Source: Marinobacter sediminum (lineage in GTDB: Bacteria; Pseudomonadota; Gammaproteobacteria; Pseudomonadales; Oleiphilaceae). From it: a DNA stretch of 64,000 nt. The position numbers were made by a program, and so were the translations under genes. Of this stretch, positions 1-8,253 are shown in pieces; position 1 is the stretch's first letter; every line of letters begins with the position of its first letter. The notes beneath the pieces are model-generated. The model saw only the letters and a list, made by a program, of their open reading frames with translations. It was not told where the DNA came from and did no database searches. The stretch is taken from NCBI RefSeq assembly GCF_023657445.1, contig NZ_JAGTWY010000001.1, positions 496,001 to 560,000 on the forward strand, in the 5' to 3' direction.

Positions 1-231
1 CTTTACGCTGCGCTGCTGAGCCAGATCGGGCTGGTGCCTCTGGCGGTGACCACCAACCTCAACATCAATTTTCTGCGCAAGCCAGTTGCCCATAAACCGA
101 TATGGGCCAGGGCTACGATGTTGAAGGTTGGCCGCACCATGGGTGTAGGGGAGGTCTTCGTCTACTCCGAAGGGGCAGAAGAACCCGTTGCTCACTCCAC
201 GATGACATACTCTATCCCTCCGAAAAGGTAA
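1..231 (+). CDS. PaaI-like hotdog thioesterase, C-terminal part
   Basis: The frame is open from base 1, so the gene begins before the window. The visible 76 residues have the look of the last beta-strands of a hotdog-fold PaaI/DUF4442 thioesterase: the stretch NLNINFLRKP, then a strand around ARATMLKVGRTMGVGEVFVY and a closing VAHSTMTYSI strand. Such enzymes hydrolyse acyl-CoA thioesters in the cytoplasm. The stop is four bases before the ATG of the alpha/beta hydrolase gene, so the two are probably co-transcribed. The family is fairly clear from the strand pattern; the substrate cannot be told. The catalytic helix lies outside the window. Confidence 0.7.
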   Translation, partial: LYAALLSQIGLVPLAVTTNLNINFLRKPVAHKPIWARATMLKVGRTMGVGEVFVYSEGAEEPVAHSTMTYSIPPKR

Positions 232-235
232 GGCC

Positions 236-1045
236 ATGCATATCCGGGACATGATGGTGCCTCTGGGGGACGGCGTTGCTGTCGAAGTCCGCCGTATTCG
301 GCATCACCAACCGCAAGGGCCCACCCTGGTTTTTCTCCATGAATCCCTCGGCAGCATTGCGCTATGGCGAAAGTTTCCCGAGAAGCTGGCCAGGGCTTCC
401 GGTCTTGATGCCCTGATATACAACCGCCAGGGCTACGGACGTTCGACGGATGAAGTGCTTCCGCGTCCATATGACTTCCAGGAGCAGGCCGGCGAAGTCG
501 TTCTGCCGCAATTGCTTGATGCGCTGGGCATTGGAGAGGCTGTGCTCGTAGGACACAGTGACGGTGGCTCCATCGCGTTGATCGGCGCTGGCGCCATGGG
601 TGGCAGGGTAAAGGCCCTGATTACCATGGCAGCTCATATCTATGCGGATCACCTGACCATAGCCGGTATTCAGGAAATGGCTGTGCGTTATCGGGAAACC
701 GATATCCGCGAAAAACTGCTGCGGTATCATGGTGCGCGCACTGATCAATTGTTCAATGCCTGGCAAGCAGTTTGGCTGGATGAAGGCTTTCAGGCTTCAA
801 TGGATTTCTCTCGTTGGCTGGCAGCAATTGAATGTCCGTCTATGATCATTCAAGGGGAGGATGACGAGTATGGTGTGCCTGAGCAGGTTACTGACATCGT
901 TGCAGGTATTGGTAGCGCTGCTCGGGGCGTGTTTTTGCAGGAGGCAGGGCATTCCCCGCATCTGGAAAAGACCGACGAAATCCTCGAACTGATATGCGAC
1001 TTTTTGACTAGGTGTGAGGTCAAAAAAAGCCCAATTAACTGTTGA
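236..1045 (+). CDS. Alpha/beta hydrolase
   Basis: A 269-residue protein of the alpha/beta hydrolase fold. The nucleophile elbow is VGHSDGGS with Ser108, and the oxyanion/HxSLGS strand is FLHESLGS near residue 34. The acid is probably in GEDDEYGV and the catalytic His in EAGHSPHLE close to the C-terminus, so a full Ser-Asp-His triad can be proposed. No signal peptide is seen, so it should be cytoplasmic. It follows the thioesterase gene by four bases and its stop codon lies inside the operator in front of the ABC importer. Related small hydrolases act on esters or C-C bonds of ring-cleavage products; the substrate here is unknown. Confidence 0.8.
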   Translation: MHIRDMMVPLGDGVAVEVRRIRHHQPQGPTLVFLHESLGSIALWRKFPEKLARASGLDALIYNRQGYGRSTDEVLPRPYDFQEQAGEVVLPQLLDALGIGEAVLVGHSDGGSIALIGAGAMGGRVKALITMAAHIYADHLTIAGIQEMAVRYRETDIREKLLRYHGARTDQLFNAWQAVWLDEGFQASMDFSRWLAAIECPSMIIQGEDDEYGVPEQVTDIVAGIGSAARGVFLQEAGHSPHLEKTDEILELICDFLTRCEVKKSPINC

Positions 1046-1070
1046 CGTTTACGTATACGTCAATCTAATC
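1042..1070 (+). promoter_or_regulatory. MerR/LiuR-type operator-promoter before the ABC importer
   Basis: TTGACG (1042-1047) and a TAATCT -10 candidate (1066-1071 region) are separated by about 18 bases that carry the dyad TTGACG...CGTCAA around a TTTACGTATA centre. This long, dyad-filled spacer is typical of MerR-family promoters. The same core, ACGTTTACGTAWAC, occurs in front of liuR at 32.83-32.86 kb. It overlaps the stop codon of the hydrolase gene. Binding by LiuR is an inference from the shared motif. Confidence 0.55.
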
Positions 1071-1116
1071 TGTGAACTAGTTTCAATGTACAACAATAAC
1101 AAAGGTAAAATGGCTC

Positions 1117-1920
1117 ATGAGTGAACAGTACGTTCTGGAGACCCGTAACCTTGTCAAAGAGTTCAAAGGCTTTGTTGCGGTCGACGACGTGAATCTGAAG
1201 ATTCAGAAAGGCCACATTCATGCCTTGATTGGGCCCAATGGTGCAGGCAAGACAACCGTTTTTAACCTGCTTACCAAGTTCCTCACTCCGACCCGCGGCC
1301 AGATCCTTTTCAACGGCGGTGACATCACTTCCATGAAATCTGCCGCCATTGCCCGAAAGGGTGTAGTGCGTTCCTTTCAGATTTCTGCAGTGTTCCCGCA
1401 CATGACCGCGCTGGAAAATATCCGGGTGGCACTGCAAAGCTTTGAAGGCACCTCGTTCAGCTTCTGGAAGTCCGGAACTTCCCTGAACAGGCTGAATGAA
1501 CGCTGCATGGAACTGCTTGATTCTGTTGGCCTTGCCGAATACGCCAACACTACAACCGTTGAGCTGGCCTATGGCCGCAAGCGGGCTTTGGAGCTGGCTA
1601 CAACCCTGGCCATGGAGCCGGAACTTCTGTTGCTGGATGAGCCGACCCAGGGTATGGGGGCCGAAGATGTTGACCGTGTCGTGGAGCTGGTTCGCAAGGC
1701 GGCGAAAGGCCGGACAGTACTGATGGTTGAGCACAACCTGAGCGTTGTGAGTAAGTTGTGTGACCGTATCACGGTACTGGCGCAGGGCGCCGTTCTCACA
1801 GAAGGTGATTACGACACCGTATCTGCTGATCCACGTGTCCGTGAGGTATACATGGGCAGCGCCTCCAGCGGCGAGCGCGGATCACCCTCCGAAGAAAATG
1901 AAGCGGAGGCCGCCCAATGA
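1117..1920 (+). CDS. Branched-chain-type ABC transporter ATPase (LivG-like)
   Basis: A 267-residue ABC ATPase. Walker A is GPNGAGKTT (residues 39-47) and Walker B is LLLLDEP with Asp174 and Glu175. The signature loop reads LAYGRKR (150-156), as in the LivG subgroup, in which LSGGQ is replaced by L-S/A-Y-G. The switch His is in VEHNLSVV. It energises the importer formed with the permeases at 4.0-5.9 kb. The stop overlaps the start of the next ATPase gene by four bases (ATGA), which implies translational coupling. Expression is probably from the dyad promoter just upstream. The acidic C-terminal tail after residue 245 is longer than usual and may be disordered. Confidence 0.88.
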   Translation: MSEQYVLETRNLVKEFKGFVAVDDVNLKIQKGHIHALIGPNGAGKTTVFNLLTKFLTPTRGQILFNGGDITSMKSAAIARKGVVRSFQISAVFPHMTALENIRVALQSFEGTSFSFWKSGTSLNRLNERCMELLDSVGLAEYANTTTVELAYGRKRALELATTLAMEPELLLLDEPTQGMGAEDVDRVVELVRKAAKGRTVLMVEHNLSVVSKLCDRITVLAQGAVLTEGDYDTVSADPRVREVYMGSASSGERGSPSEENEAEAAQ

Positions 1921-2639
1921 ACACTCGCCAGGACAAACAATACGAACAGCTGCGCGTTTCCGGCCTGCATGCCTTTTACGGCGAGTCCCATATCCTTCAT
2001 GGCATCGATCTGGTGGTTCACCGGGGAGAGTTGGTGACTCTGCTGGGCCGCAATGGTGCCGGACGCAGTACCACACTGAAATCGATCATGAACATGGTGG
2101 GGCGCCGTACCGGCTCGATCATGATCAACGGCGAAGAAACCATGGCCTGTGCGCCGCACCATATTGCCAGGTTGGGTGTCGGGTATTGCCCCGAACATCG
2201 GGGCATTTTTTCCTCACTCAGCGTCCAGGAGAACCTCACACTTCCACCAGTAGTTCGCAGTGGCGGTATGAGTCTGGAAGAAATCTACACTATGTTCCCG
2301 AATCTCTACGAACGGAGATTCAGCCAGGGCACCAAGCTTTCGGGCGGCGAACAGCAAATGCTGGCCCTGGCCCGTATCCTTCGTACCGGCGCCAACATGC
2401 TTTTGTTGGATGAGATCACCGAGGGCCTTGCTCCGGTGATCGTTGAGATGTTGGGAGAAGTGCTGGTCAAACTCAAGGACAAGGGGCTGACCATTGTCCT
2501 TGTGGAGCAGAATTTCCACTTCGCTGCGCCTCTGGCCGACCGACATTACGTCGTCGAACACGGGCAGATTGTGGAAGAAGTCGGTGCCGATGAGCTAAAC
2601 GCCAAACAGTCGGTGCTGGACAGCTATTTGGGCGTCTGA
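1917..2639 (+). CDS. Branched-chain-type ABC transporter ATPase (LivF-like)
   Basis: A 240-residue second ATPase of the importer. The signature LSGGEQQ is at 141-147 and Walker B ends in Asp165-Glu166, followed by ITEGLAP, the LivF hallmark. Walker A reads GRNGAGRST (44-52): the invariant Lys is an Arg at position 50. From memory, this Arg occurs in a subset of LivF-like proteins, so it need not mean loss of function, but it suggests that the LivG partner does most of the hydrolysis. It is translationally coupled to the upstream ATPase gene. The ligand is not known from sequence. Confidence 0.87.
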   Translation: MNTRQDKQYEQLRVSGLHAFYGESHILHGIDLVVHRGELVTLLGRNGAGRSTTLKSIMNMVGRRTGSIMINGEETMACAPHHIARLGVGYCPEHRGIFSSLSVQENLTLPPVVRSGGMSLEEIYTMFPNLYERRFSQGTKLSGGEQQMLALARILRTGANMLLLDEITEGLAPVIVEMLGEVLVKLKDKGLTIVLVEQNFHFAAPLADRHYVVEHGQIVEEVGADELNAKQSVLDSYLGV

Positions 2640-2719
2640 TCCCGGATAGGTAAGAACGAAAGCAAAAAAATAGCAACAATAAACCCGAACCAACGCAAAA
2701 CAGTAGCGGAGATACAATA

Positions 2720-3934
2720 ATGACAATGATGAAAAAGCTTCTGACTTCAGCCGTTGCCTCAGCCATGCTGGTGGGCAGTGCCCAGGCAGAAATTTCAAAT
2801 GATACGGTCAAGATTGGTTACCTGGCGGATATGTCCGGGACCTATCGGGACCTGGCAGGGCCGAATGGTCAAAAGGCACTCGAAATGGCCATTGCCGATT
2901 TTGGTGGCACAGTAAACGGCGCCAAGATCGAAATTGTCAGCGCCGATGACCGCAACAGCGCAGACGTTGCTTCCAGCACTGTTCGCCGTTGGGTCGAAAA
3001 TGAAAACGTGGATCTGGTTGCCGGGCTTGTAGCTTCCTCTGTCTCGATCGCTGTCAGCGACATCCTCGAAGAGAACGACAGGCTGGGGATCATCTCCGGT
3101 TCCGCTGCTTCGAGCATCACCAACGAGCACTGCACCCCGAACCACATCCACTACGTGTATGACACCTATCCGCTGGCCAACGGCACCGCGAGTGCTGTGG
3201 TCAAAGAGGGTGGCAAAACCTGGTATATCCTCACGGCAGACTATGCGTTTGGTCACGCCCTGGAAGGTGACGTAACTCGTGTGGTAGAAGCCAACGGCGG
3301 CGAAATTATTGGTAAGTTGCGCCATCCGTTCCCGACGCCTGATTTCTCCTCCTTTATCCTCCAGGCCCAGGCCTCCGGTGCCGACGTGGTGGCTCTGGCG
3401 AACGCTGGTGCAGACACCACCAACGCCATCAACACGGCCAGTGAGTTTGGTGTGACCCAGTCCGGCCAGACCCTTGCCGCGTTGCTGTTGTTCCTGACTG
3501 ATGTTCACGCACTCGGTGTTGAAGCGGCCCAGGGTATCCAGCTGACTACTGGCTGGTACTGGGATATGAACGATGAGACCCGTGCCTGGTCGGATCGTTT
3601 CCTGGAAGAGACCGGTGCACGTCCAACCATGGTTCATGCAGGCATCTACTCCAGCGCCATGCAGTATCTGAAAGCGGTTGATGCAACCGGTTCAGACGAT
3701 GCCCAGACCGTGCGCAAGCAAATGATGGATACGCCCATCAACGACATGTTTGCCAAGAATGGCCGGATCCGTGTGGATGGCCGTATGGTGCACGATATGT
3801 TCCTGGCGGAAGTGAAGACTCCGGACGAGTCCAAGGGTGAGTGGGATCTGTACAAGATTCTTCGTACTATCCCGGCAGACGAAGCCTACCGTCCGCTCTC
3901 CGAGAGCAAGTGCCCGCTGGTAACCAGCAAGTAA
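2720..3934 (+). CDS. ABC transporter periplasmic substrate-binding protein (LivK/AmiC type)
   Basis: A 404-residue exported protein. The signal peptide is MTMMKKLLTSAVASAMLVGS followed by AQA, with cleavage expected before EISNDTVKIGY. The mature start VKIGYLADMSG is the usual first strand of the Peripla_BP_6 family. Proteins of this family bind amino acids, short-chain amides, urea or aromatic acids; the tight repression motif shared with liuR favours a branched acid or amino acid, but this is inference. A GGAG lies eight bases before the first ATG at 2720; ATGs at 2726 and 2729 are alternatives. It stands between ATPase and permease genes, and a stable hairpin follows its stop. Confidence 0.88.
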   Translation: MTMMKKLLTSAVASAMLVGSAQAEISNDTVKIGYLADMSGTYRDLAGPNGQKALEMAIADFGGTVNGAKIEIVSADDRNSADVASSTVRRWVENENVDLVAGLVASSVSIAVSDILEENDRLGIISGSAASSITNEHCTPNHIHYVYDTYPLANGTASAVVKEGGKTWYILTADYAFGHALEGDVTRVVEANGGEIIGKLRHPFPTPDFSSFILQAQASGADVVALANAGADTTNAINTASEFGVTQSGQTLAALLLFLTDVHALGVEAAQGIQLTTGWYWDMNDETRAWSDRFLEETGARPTMVHAGIYSSAMQYLKAVDATGSDDAQTVRKQMMDTPINDMFAKNGRIRVDGRMVHDMFLAEVKTPDESKGEWDLYKILRTIPADEAYRPLSESKCPLVTSK

Positions 3935-3947
3935 GAGCGTAACCCTC

Positions 3948-3984
3948 GGGGCTCTCCCGCCCGCCTGCCGGGTGGGCGAGCCCC
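3948..3984 (+). promoter_or_regulatory. Intercistronic hairpin after the binding-protein gene
   Basis: Arms 3948-3962 and 3970-3984 pair over 15 bases with two mismatches around a seven-base loop. No T-run follows, so it is unlikely to end transcription. Hairpins at this place in importer operons usually protect the upstream binding-protein message from 3' exonucleases, giving more binding protein than permease. That role is inferred from position. Confidence 0.6.
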
Positions 3985-4042
3985 AGGAAACCGCAACGAT
4001 GATTCCAGGTATCACGTTTGCGCTGCTTTTGGAGTAAGCAAC

Positions 4043-4930
4043 ATGTCCATGATTTTTGGTGTCCCCCTGGCTGTGCTGTCTGGTCAGCTTTTGATCGGGG
4101 TCATTAACGGCGCCTTCTACGCGCTGTTGAGTCTCGGGTTGGCCGTCATTTTCGGTTTGCTCAAGATTATTAACTTTGCCCACGGGGCAATGTACATGCT
4201 CGGTGCCATGGCCACCGTCATCCTGTTCGATGCCCTGGGCGTCAACTACTGGGTCGCTCTCTTCCTGGCACCGCTTCTTGTCGGTGGTTTCGGTGTGCTC
4301 ATTGAGTACTTCCTGCTCCGGCGAATCGCGGGTCAGGACCATATCTACAGCCTCCTGCTGACGTTCGGTGCAGCCCTGCTGATTGGGGGTGTGCTGACAA
4401 ACATCTACGGGGTATCCGGGCTCCGTTATTCCATGCCCGATCTGTTCAAGGGCGGGATCAACCTCGGGTTCATGTTCCTGCCGTATTACCGCGCCTGGGT
4501 TATCGTGATCGCACTGGTGGTGTGTTTAGGTACCTGGTTCATGATCGAGAAAACAAAGCTTGGCGCGTACCTGCGTGCTGGAACAGAAGATTCGCAGCTC
4601 ATGCAGGGCTTCGGCATTAACGTGCCCTTGCTGATCAGCCTTACTTATGGCTTTGGGGTCATGCTCGCCGCTTTTGCTGGCGTTTTGGCGGCGCCCATCT
4701 ATTCGGTCACGCCGGTGATGGGCTCTCATATTCTGATAACGGTGTTTGCAGTAGTGGTTATCGGTGGCATGGGCTCCATCGGTGGCGCGATCATTACCGG
4801 TATCATGATGGGCGTGATTGAAGGGCTTACCAAAACCTTCTACCCGCCTGCGTCATCCGCAGTGATCTTCCTGGTCATGGTGGTGGTTCTGATGTTCCGG
4901 CCTGCGGGTCTGTTTGGTAAGGAGGCGTAA
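4043..4930 (+). CDS. Branched-chain-type ABC transporter permease (LivH-like)
   Basis: A 295-residue inner-membrane protein of the BPD_transp_2 family with about eight hydrophobic segments. The N-terminal pattern LLIGVINGAFYALLSLGLAV and the later GGMGSIGGAIITGI loop are typical of LivH. It forms half of the membrane channel with the next gene product. The start at ATG 4043 follows TTTTGGAGTAAGCAAC, with GGAG nine bases upstream. The stop is two bases before the LivM-like start. Confidence 0.9.
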   Translation: MSMIFGVPLAVLSGQLLIGVINGAFYALLSLGLAVIFGLLKIINFAHGAMYMLGAMATVILFDALGVNYWVALFLAPLLVGGFGVLIEYFLLRRIAGQDHIYSLLLTFGAALLIGGVLTNIYGVSGLRYSMPDLFKGGINLGFMFLPYYRAWVIVIALVVCLGTWFMIEKTKLGAYLRAGTEDSQLMQGFGINVPLLISLTYGFGVMLAAFAGVLAAPIYSVTPVMGSHILITVFAVVVIGGMGSIGGAIITGIMMGVIEGLTKTFYPPASSAVIFLVMVVVLMFRPAGLFGKEA

Positions 4931-4932
4931 CC

Positions 4933-5928
4933 ATGAACCAGCCCTTTGATCAGGCCAGTATCCATAAAGCCATCCTGGAGCAGCAGAAGGCCGAAGACCG
5001 AAAGAAACTGATACTTAACGGTGCCCTGGTCCTGCTCCTTCTGGCAGCGCCGTTTGCCATGTATCCGGTCTTCCTGATGAAGATCCTGTGTTTCGCGCTT
5101 TTCGCGGTTGCGTTCAACCTTCTGTTCGGTTTTACCGGCCTGCTGTCCTTCGGCCACGCCGCCTTCCTGGCGACGGGCGGATATACGACCGGTTATCTGC
5201 TCAGCAATTACTCCGGCCTGAGCACGGAAGTGGGAATTCTCGCGGGAACGGCAATGGCCACCGTGTTGGGGCTTGCCTTCGCGCTGTTGTCGATTCGTCG
5301 TCAGGGCATCTACTTCGCCATGGTGACCCTGGCACTGGCGCAGCTCGTGTTCTTCTTCTTTGTGCAGTCATCATTTACCGGCGGTGAAGACGGTATGCAT
5401 GGCATTCCCAGGGGCGAACTATTCGGAGTGATCAATCTGGAAGACAACCTGAACATGTACTATTTCGTACTGGCTGTATTTCTCGCCTGTTACCTGCTGG
5501 TGCAGCGGATCGTCAGCAGCCCCTACGGTCAGGTACTCAGGTCCATCAAGCAGAACGAGCCCCGGGCGGTGTCGCTGGGTTACAACGTCAATCGCTACAA
5601 GATTCTGGCCTTCGTGATTTCTGCGGCTCTCGCGGGCCTGGCCGGCTCCATGAAGTCGGTGGTGTTCCAGCTGGCTTCCCTGAATGATGCGCACTGGCAC
5701 ATGTCCGGTGAAGTCATCCTGATGACTCTGGTAGGTGGCATGGGTACCTTGCTCGGTCCCGTTGTCGGCGCCACCTTCGTTGTCAACATTGAGTACCAGC
5801 TGTCCCAGGGCCCGCTGCGTGACTGGGTGGACCCGATCCTGGGTGGCATCTTCGTGCTCACGGTATTGGCGTTCCGGAGTGGTATCGTGGGGGAACTTCA
5901 GAAGTTTATGAAGAAAAACATGGGGTGA
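4933..5928 (+). CDS. Branched-chain-type ABC transporter permease (LivM-like)
   Basis: A 331-residue permease with a roughly 30-residue charged N-terminus, then about eight membrane segments. NLLFGFTGLLSFGHAAFLA and VGGMGTLLGPVVGA are LivM hallmarks. It pairs with the LivH-like protein to make the channel. This is the last gene of the importer operon and is followed after about 30 bases by a strong intrinsic terminator. The substrate is not evident from the permease sequence. Confidence 0.9.
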   Translation: MNQPFDQASIHKAILEQQKAEDRKKLILNGALVLLLLAAPFAMYPVFLMKILCFALFAVAFNLLFGFTGLLSFGHAAFLATGGYTTGYLLSNYSGLSTEVGILAGTAMATVLGLAFALLSIRRQGIYFAMVTLALAQLVFFFFVQSSFTGGEDGMHGIPRGELFGVINLEDNLNMYYFVLAVFLACYLLVQRIVSSPYGQVLRSIKQNEPRAVSLGYNVNRYKILAFVISAALAGLAGSMKSVVFQLASLNDAHWHMSGEVILMTLVGGMGTLLGPVVGATFVVNIEYQLSQGPLRDWVDPILGGIFVLTVLAFRSGIVGELQKFMKKNMG

Positions 5929-5955
5929 CATCCCGGGTGCAAAACCCAGGAATGG

Positions 5956-5992
5956 AAAAGGGGCCTCGCGTAGCACGCGAGGCCCCTTTTTT
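5956..5992 (+). terminator. Rho-independent terminator of the importer operon
   Basis: A perfect 11-bp stem GGGGCCTCGCG/CGCGAGGCCCC (5960-5970 and 5976-5986) with the loop TAGCA, preceded by AAAA and followed by TTTTTT. This is one of the clearest intrinsic terminators in the window, and it would also work in the opposite direction. Confidence 0.93.
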
Positions 5993-6408
5993 CTGCTCTG
6001 AACCAGGCAGGCATGCTGATGCTGGCCGAACGCTTTCCGACGAGCCGTTTCCGCCGCTGTTCTCTTTTCACTTTCCATTAACCATTGTATGACCGTCTCC
6101 CTGGCAGAGGGCGGGGAGGTCCTCTTCACCGGACATGCACTGTTTAAAATTGTAATTACCCGGCACTGGCCCGACGTTGTCCGGATCACGGGACGATAGG
6201 GGAGTTTGCCATAAAAGAAATATAAAACAGTGTGTTAAAAGCTTATTGATGCTCTTCTGCGGTGTAATGTTCCTTTGCGGCGTGTATCCCTTCGTAAGCG
6301 CCAATTTCCTGACGATTTCCACGCGGGAAATCCGGAACTGCTCCGCATATAGCCGAAAATTGCCACGGTATGATTCGCCCGAATTCGTCAATAATTTGGT
6401 GTGAGACA
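5993..6408 (+). other. Gene-poor stretch upstream of the repeat lipoprotein
   Basis: About 415 bases with no convincing gene. A weak reading frame (6249-6404, 51 codons, hydrophobic start) lacks a ribosome site. No clear sigma-70 pair or riboswitch could be recognised, although an AT-rich patch at 6215-6250 could hold the promoter of the lipoprotein gene. Confidence 0.4.
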
Positions 6409-7932
6409 ATGTCATATTGCGGCAAGAAACTTTCGAAGCAAGGACTGCTGACTTTACCTGCGCTGGTTCTGCTCTCGGGCTGCGGTCTGGACATTACCAG
6501 TGAAGATAGCACTACATCGGCGCAAAGCCAGGGCTCAACCGAACCGACCATCGAGATTGCAGGCGCTGCCATGAAGGGTGTGATCCGGCAAGGGCTGGTC
6601 ACTGCCAACCGCCTGATTGCGGACAAGGATGGCTACTATGCCCCGCAACGGCTGGCTTCCAAACCGGTACGTACTGTTGACGACGGCAGTTACGAGTTGA
6701 AGCTGCGTGGCAAAGCGGAAGGCTGGGCGCTTGTGGAACTTGAGGCAGACGATAGCACCCGCATGCTCTGCGACGTGGTGCCCCAATGCGAGCAGGTAGG
6801 CACCGAGCCCGTTGCTTTTGGCCAGCCCATGGCCCTGGATGGCAATTTCATCCTGCGGGGAGCCGGTGACCTGGGTCTGGAAACCGTAAACCTGACCCCA
6901 CTGACACACCTGGCTGTAACCCTGGCGGAACGCAGTGCCAGCGGGCTTTCCCCCGAAGCTCTTTCCAGTGCCTACACAACGGTAGAAGGCTGGTTCGGCC
7001 TTGCCGATGGTGCGCTTCGTCTTGCCCCGCCGGATCTGACCGGGCTTGATGAGATAGGCAGTGTTACCGCCGACGCTCTGCAGGTGGCCATTGCCAACGC
7101 TGCTTTCCTGGCCCTGGTGAACGACAATGCCCAGTGGAACTCCATTTCCGATGTGCTGAACAACATGACCAGTCAGGCCAGTGAGACCGGTCAAATCAGC
7201 CTGATGGGTGACGGAACGAACGTAGCGCTGGCCGATCTCGTTACAGCTGCCGCCGTGCAGGCCTCGGATCTTCAGGCGACAGTGGATTCGAGTGTCATCA
7301 GCCAGAAACTGGTGGTGGTTGAGTACCGCAACGTGCAGCGATTCAAAACCATTGCGGACGTATACGGAGGCAGCGATACCAGCGTTGCAGAAACCGACAC
7401 CACGACAACCGACACCACGACAACCGACACGACATCCGACACGACGACAGCTGACACCACAACAACCGATACCACGACAACCGACACCACAACGGCTGAC
7501 ACCACAACAACCGACACCACGACAGCTGACACCACGACAGCTGGCACCACAACAACCGATACCACGACAGCTGGCACCACAACAACCGATACCACGACAA
7601 CAGACACCACAACGGCTTACACGACAACAACCGATACCACCGAGCCCACGACCACGGAAACCATTCCGGCCAACGCTGCCCTGCTGAGCTGGACTGCACC
7701 GCTGACCCGCGAGAATGGTGACAGCCTCGCCATGGGGGAAATCGCCGGCTTCGAAGTGGTCTACGGCAGTGGCGCTGAGAATCTGGACCAGAGCCTTGCC
7801 ATCGGCGATGCCTCAGTAGAAGAATTGCTGGTGGATGAACTCACCGAAGGTACCTGGTTCTTTGCCATCCGCACCCTCGACATCGATGGCAATCGCAGCA
7901 CACTGTCTGAGGTTGTTTCAAAGCAGATTTGA
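6409..7932 (+). CDS. Lipoprotein with Thr/Asp pentapeptide repeat and C-terminal Fn3-like domain
   Basis: A 507-residue predicted lipoprotein. The lipobox LLSGC lies after a short hydrophobic stretch, so Cys25 or so would be lipidated. Residues 35-320 form an N-terminal domain rich in small residues without an obvious family. Residues 329-411 are a low-complexity linker of about 16 pentapeptides, mostly DTTTT or DTTTA. Residues about 417-507 (ALLSWTAPLTRENGD onward) look like a fibronectin type III domain. The start at 6409 is preferred over an upstream in-frame ATG at 6370 because it places the signal peptide correctly. The linker probably holds the C-terminal domain away from the membrane. 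The function is unknown. Confidence 0.75.
   Translation: MSYCGKKLSKQGLLTLPALVLLSGCGLDITSEDSTTSAQSQGSTEPTIEIAGAAMKGVIRQGLVTANRLIADKDGYYAPQRLASKPVRTVDDGSYELKLRGKAEGWALVELEADDSTRMLCDVVPQCEQVGTEPVAFGQPMALDGNFILRGAGDLGLETVNLTPLTHLAVTLAERSASGLSPEALSSAYTTVEGWFGLADGALRLAPPDLTGLDEIGSVTADALQVAIANAAFLALVNDNAQWNSISDVLNNMTSQASETGQISLMGDGTNVALADLVTAAAVQASDLQATVDSSVISQKLVVVEYRNVQRFKTIADVYGGSDTSVAETDTTTTDTTTTDTTSDTTTADTTTTDTTTTDTTTADTTTTDTTTADTTTAGTTTTDTTTAGTTTTDTTTTDTTTAYTTTTDTTEPTTTETIPANAALLSWTAPLTRENGDSLAMGEIAGFEVVYGSGAENLDQSLAIGDASVEELLVDELTEGTWFFAIRTLDIDGNRSTLSEVVSKQI
7393..7640 (+). repeat. In-frame 15-bp tandem repeat (Asp-Thr-Thr-Thr-Thr/Ala)
   Basis: About 16 units of a 15-base repeat such as GACACCACGACAACC inside the lipoprotein gene. 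One unit (near 7432) is a codon short; two units begin with Gly and one with Tyr instead of Asp. Because the unit is a multiple of three, slippage would change length without breaking the frame, so the linker may vary between strains. Confidence 0.92.
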
Positions 7933-7944
7933 CCCGGTATGAAA

Positions 7945-7975
7945 GGCAGCGGCGTACTGTGGGGCCGCCGCTGCC
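7945..7975 (+). terminator. Possible terminator hairpin after the lipoprotein gene
   Basis: A 10-bp perfect stem GGCAGCGGCG/CGCCGCTGCC (7945-7954 and 7966-7975) stands just after the stop codon. The T-run is missing, so termination would be weak or Rho-assisted; it could instead be a 3' stabiliser. Confidence 0.4.
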
Positions 7976-8019
7976 ATACTGCTACTATGTATCAGTCTGA
8001 TCTCTACGCAGAGTGCACA

Positions 8020-8253
8020 ATGACTGAGTCAATCCCGTTGAAAACCCTCCTTGAAGTTATCCCGGATGCCCGCGACGGCCTCACCCGTACCGAGCGCATC
8101 GTCCTGTATGTACTGCATGAAACCCAGCGGGAACTGAACGGCCGTAATGTGCCCACGGCCATGTTGTACGGGCGGGTGCTGGAGTACGTGGATATGAGCG
8201 AGGCGGACCTTCACCTGTATCTGGACCGACTGGGTGTTAAGGGCAGCGGTTGA
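8020..8253 (+). CDS. Small hypothetical protein
   Basis: A 77-residue soluble protein starting MTESIPLKTLLEV, with a run of amphipathic helices (RTERIVLYVLHETQREL and EADLHLYLDRL). The ATG at 8020 is chosen because the protein from there is compact; an in-frame ATG at 7987 would add 11 residues. No family is recognised. The helical pattern could be a small winged-helix-like or protein-binding module, but this is not supported by a motif. Its 3' end overlaps the end of the convergent SGNH hydrolase gene by 17 bases. Confidence 0.55.
   Translation: MTESIPLKTLLEVIPDARDGLTRTERIVLYVLHETQRELNGRNVPTAMLYGRVLEYVDMSEADLHLYLDRLGVKGSG

Noticed and set aside
6249..6404. A 51-codon frame with a hydrophobic start and a signal-peptidase-like VSA-NF site
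   Set aside because: No ribosome site precedes the ATG, composition is not like coding DNA of this genome, and it ends just before the lipoprotein start.
7393..7640. Repeat block that could be taken for a CRISPR array
   Set aside because: The 15-bp units are contiguous, without spacers, and are in frame inside a gene.
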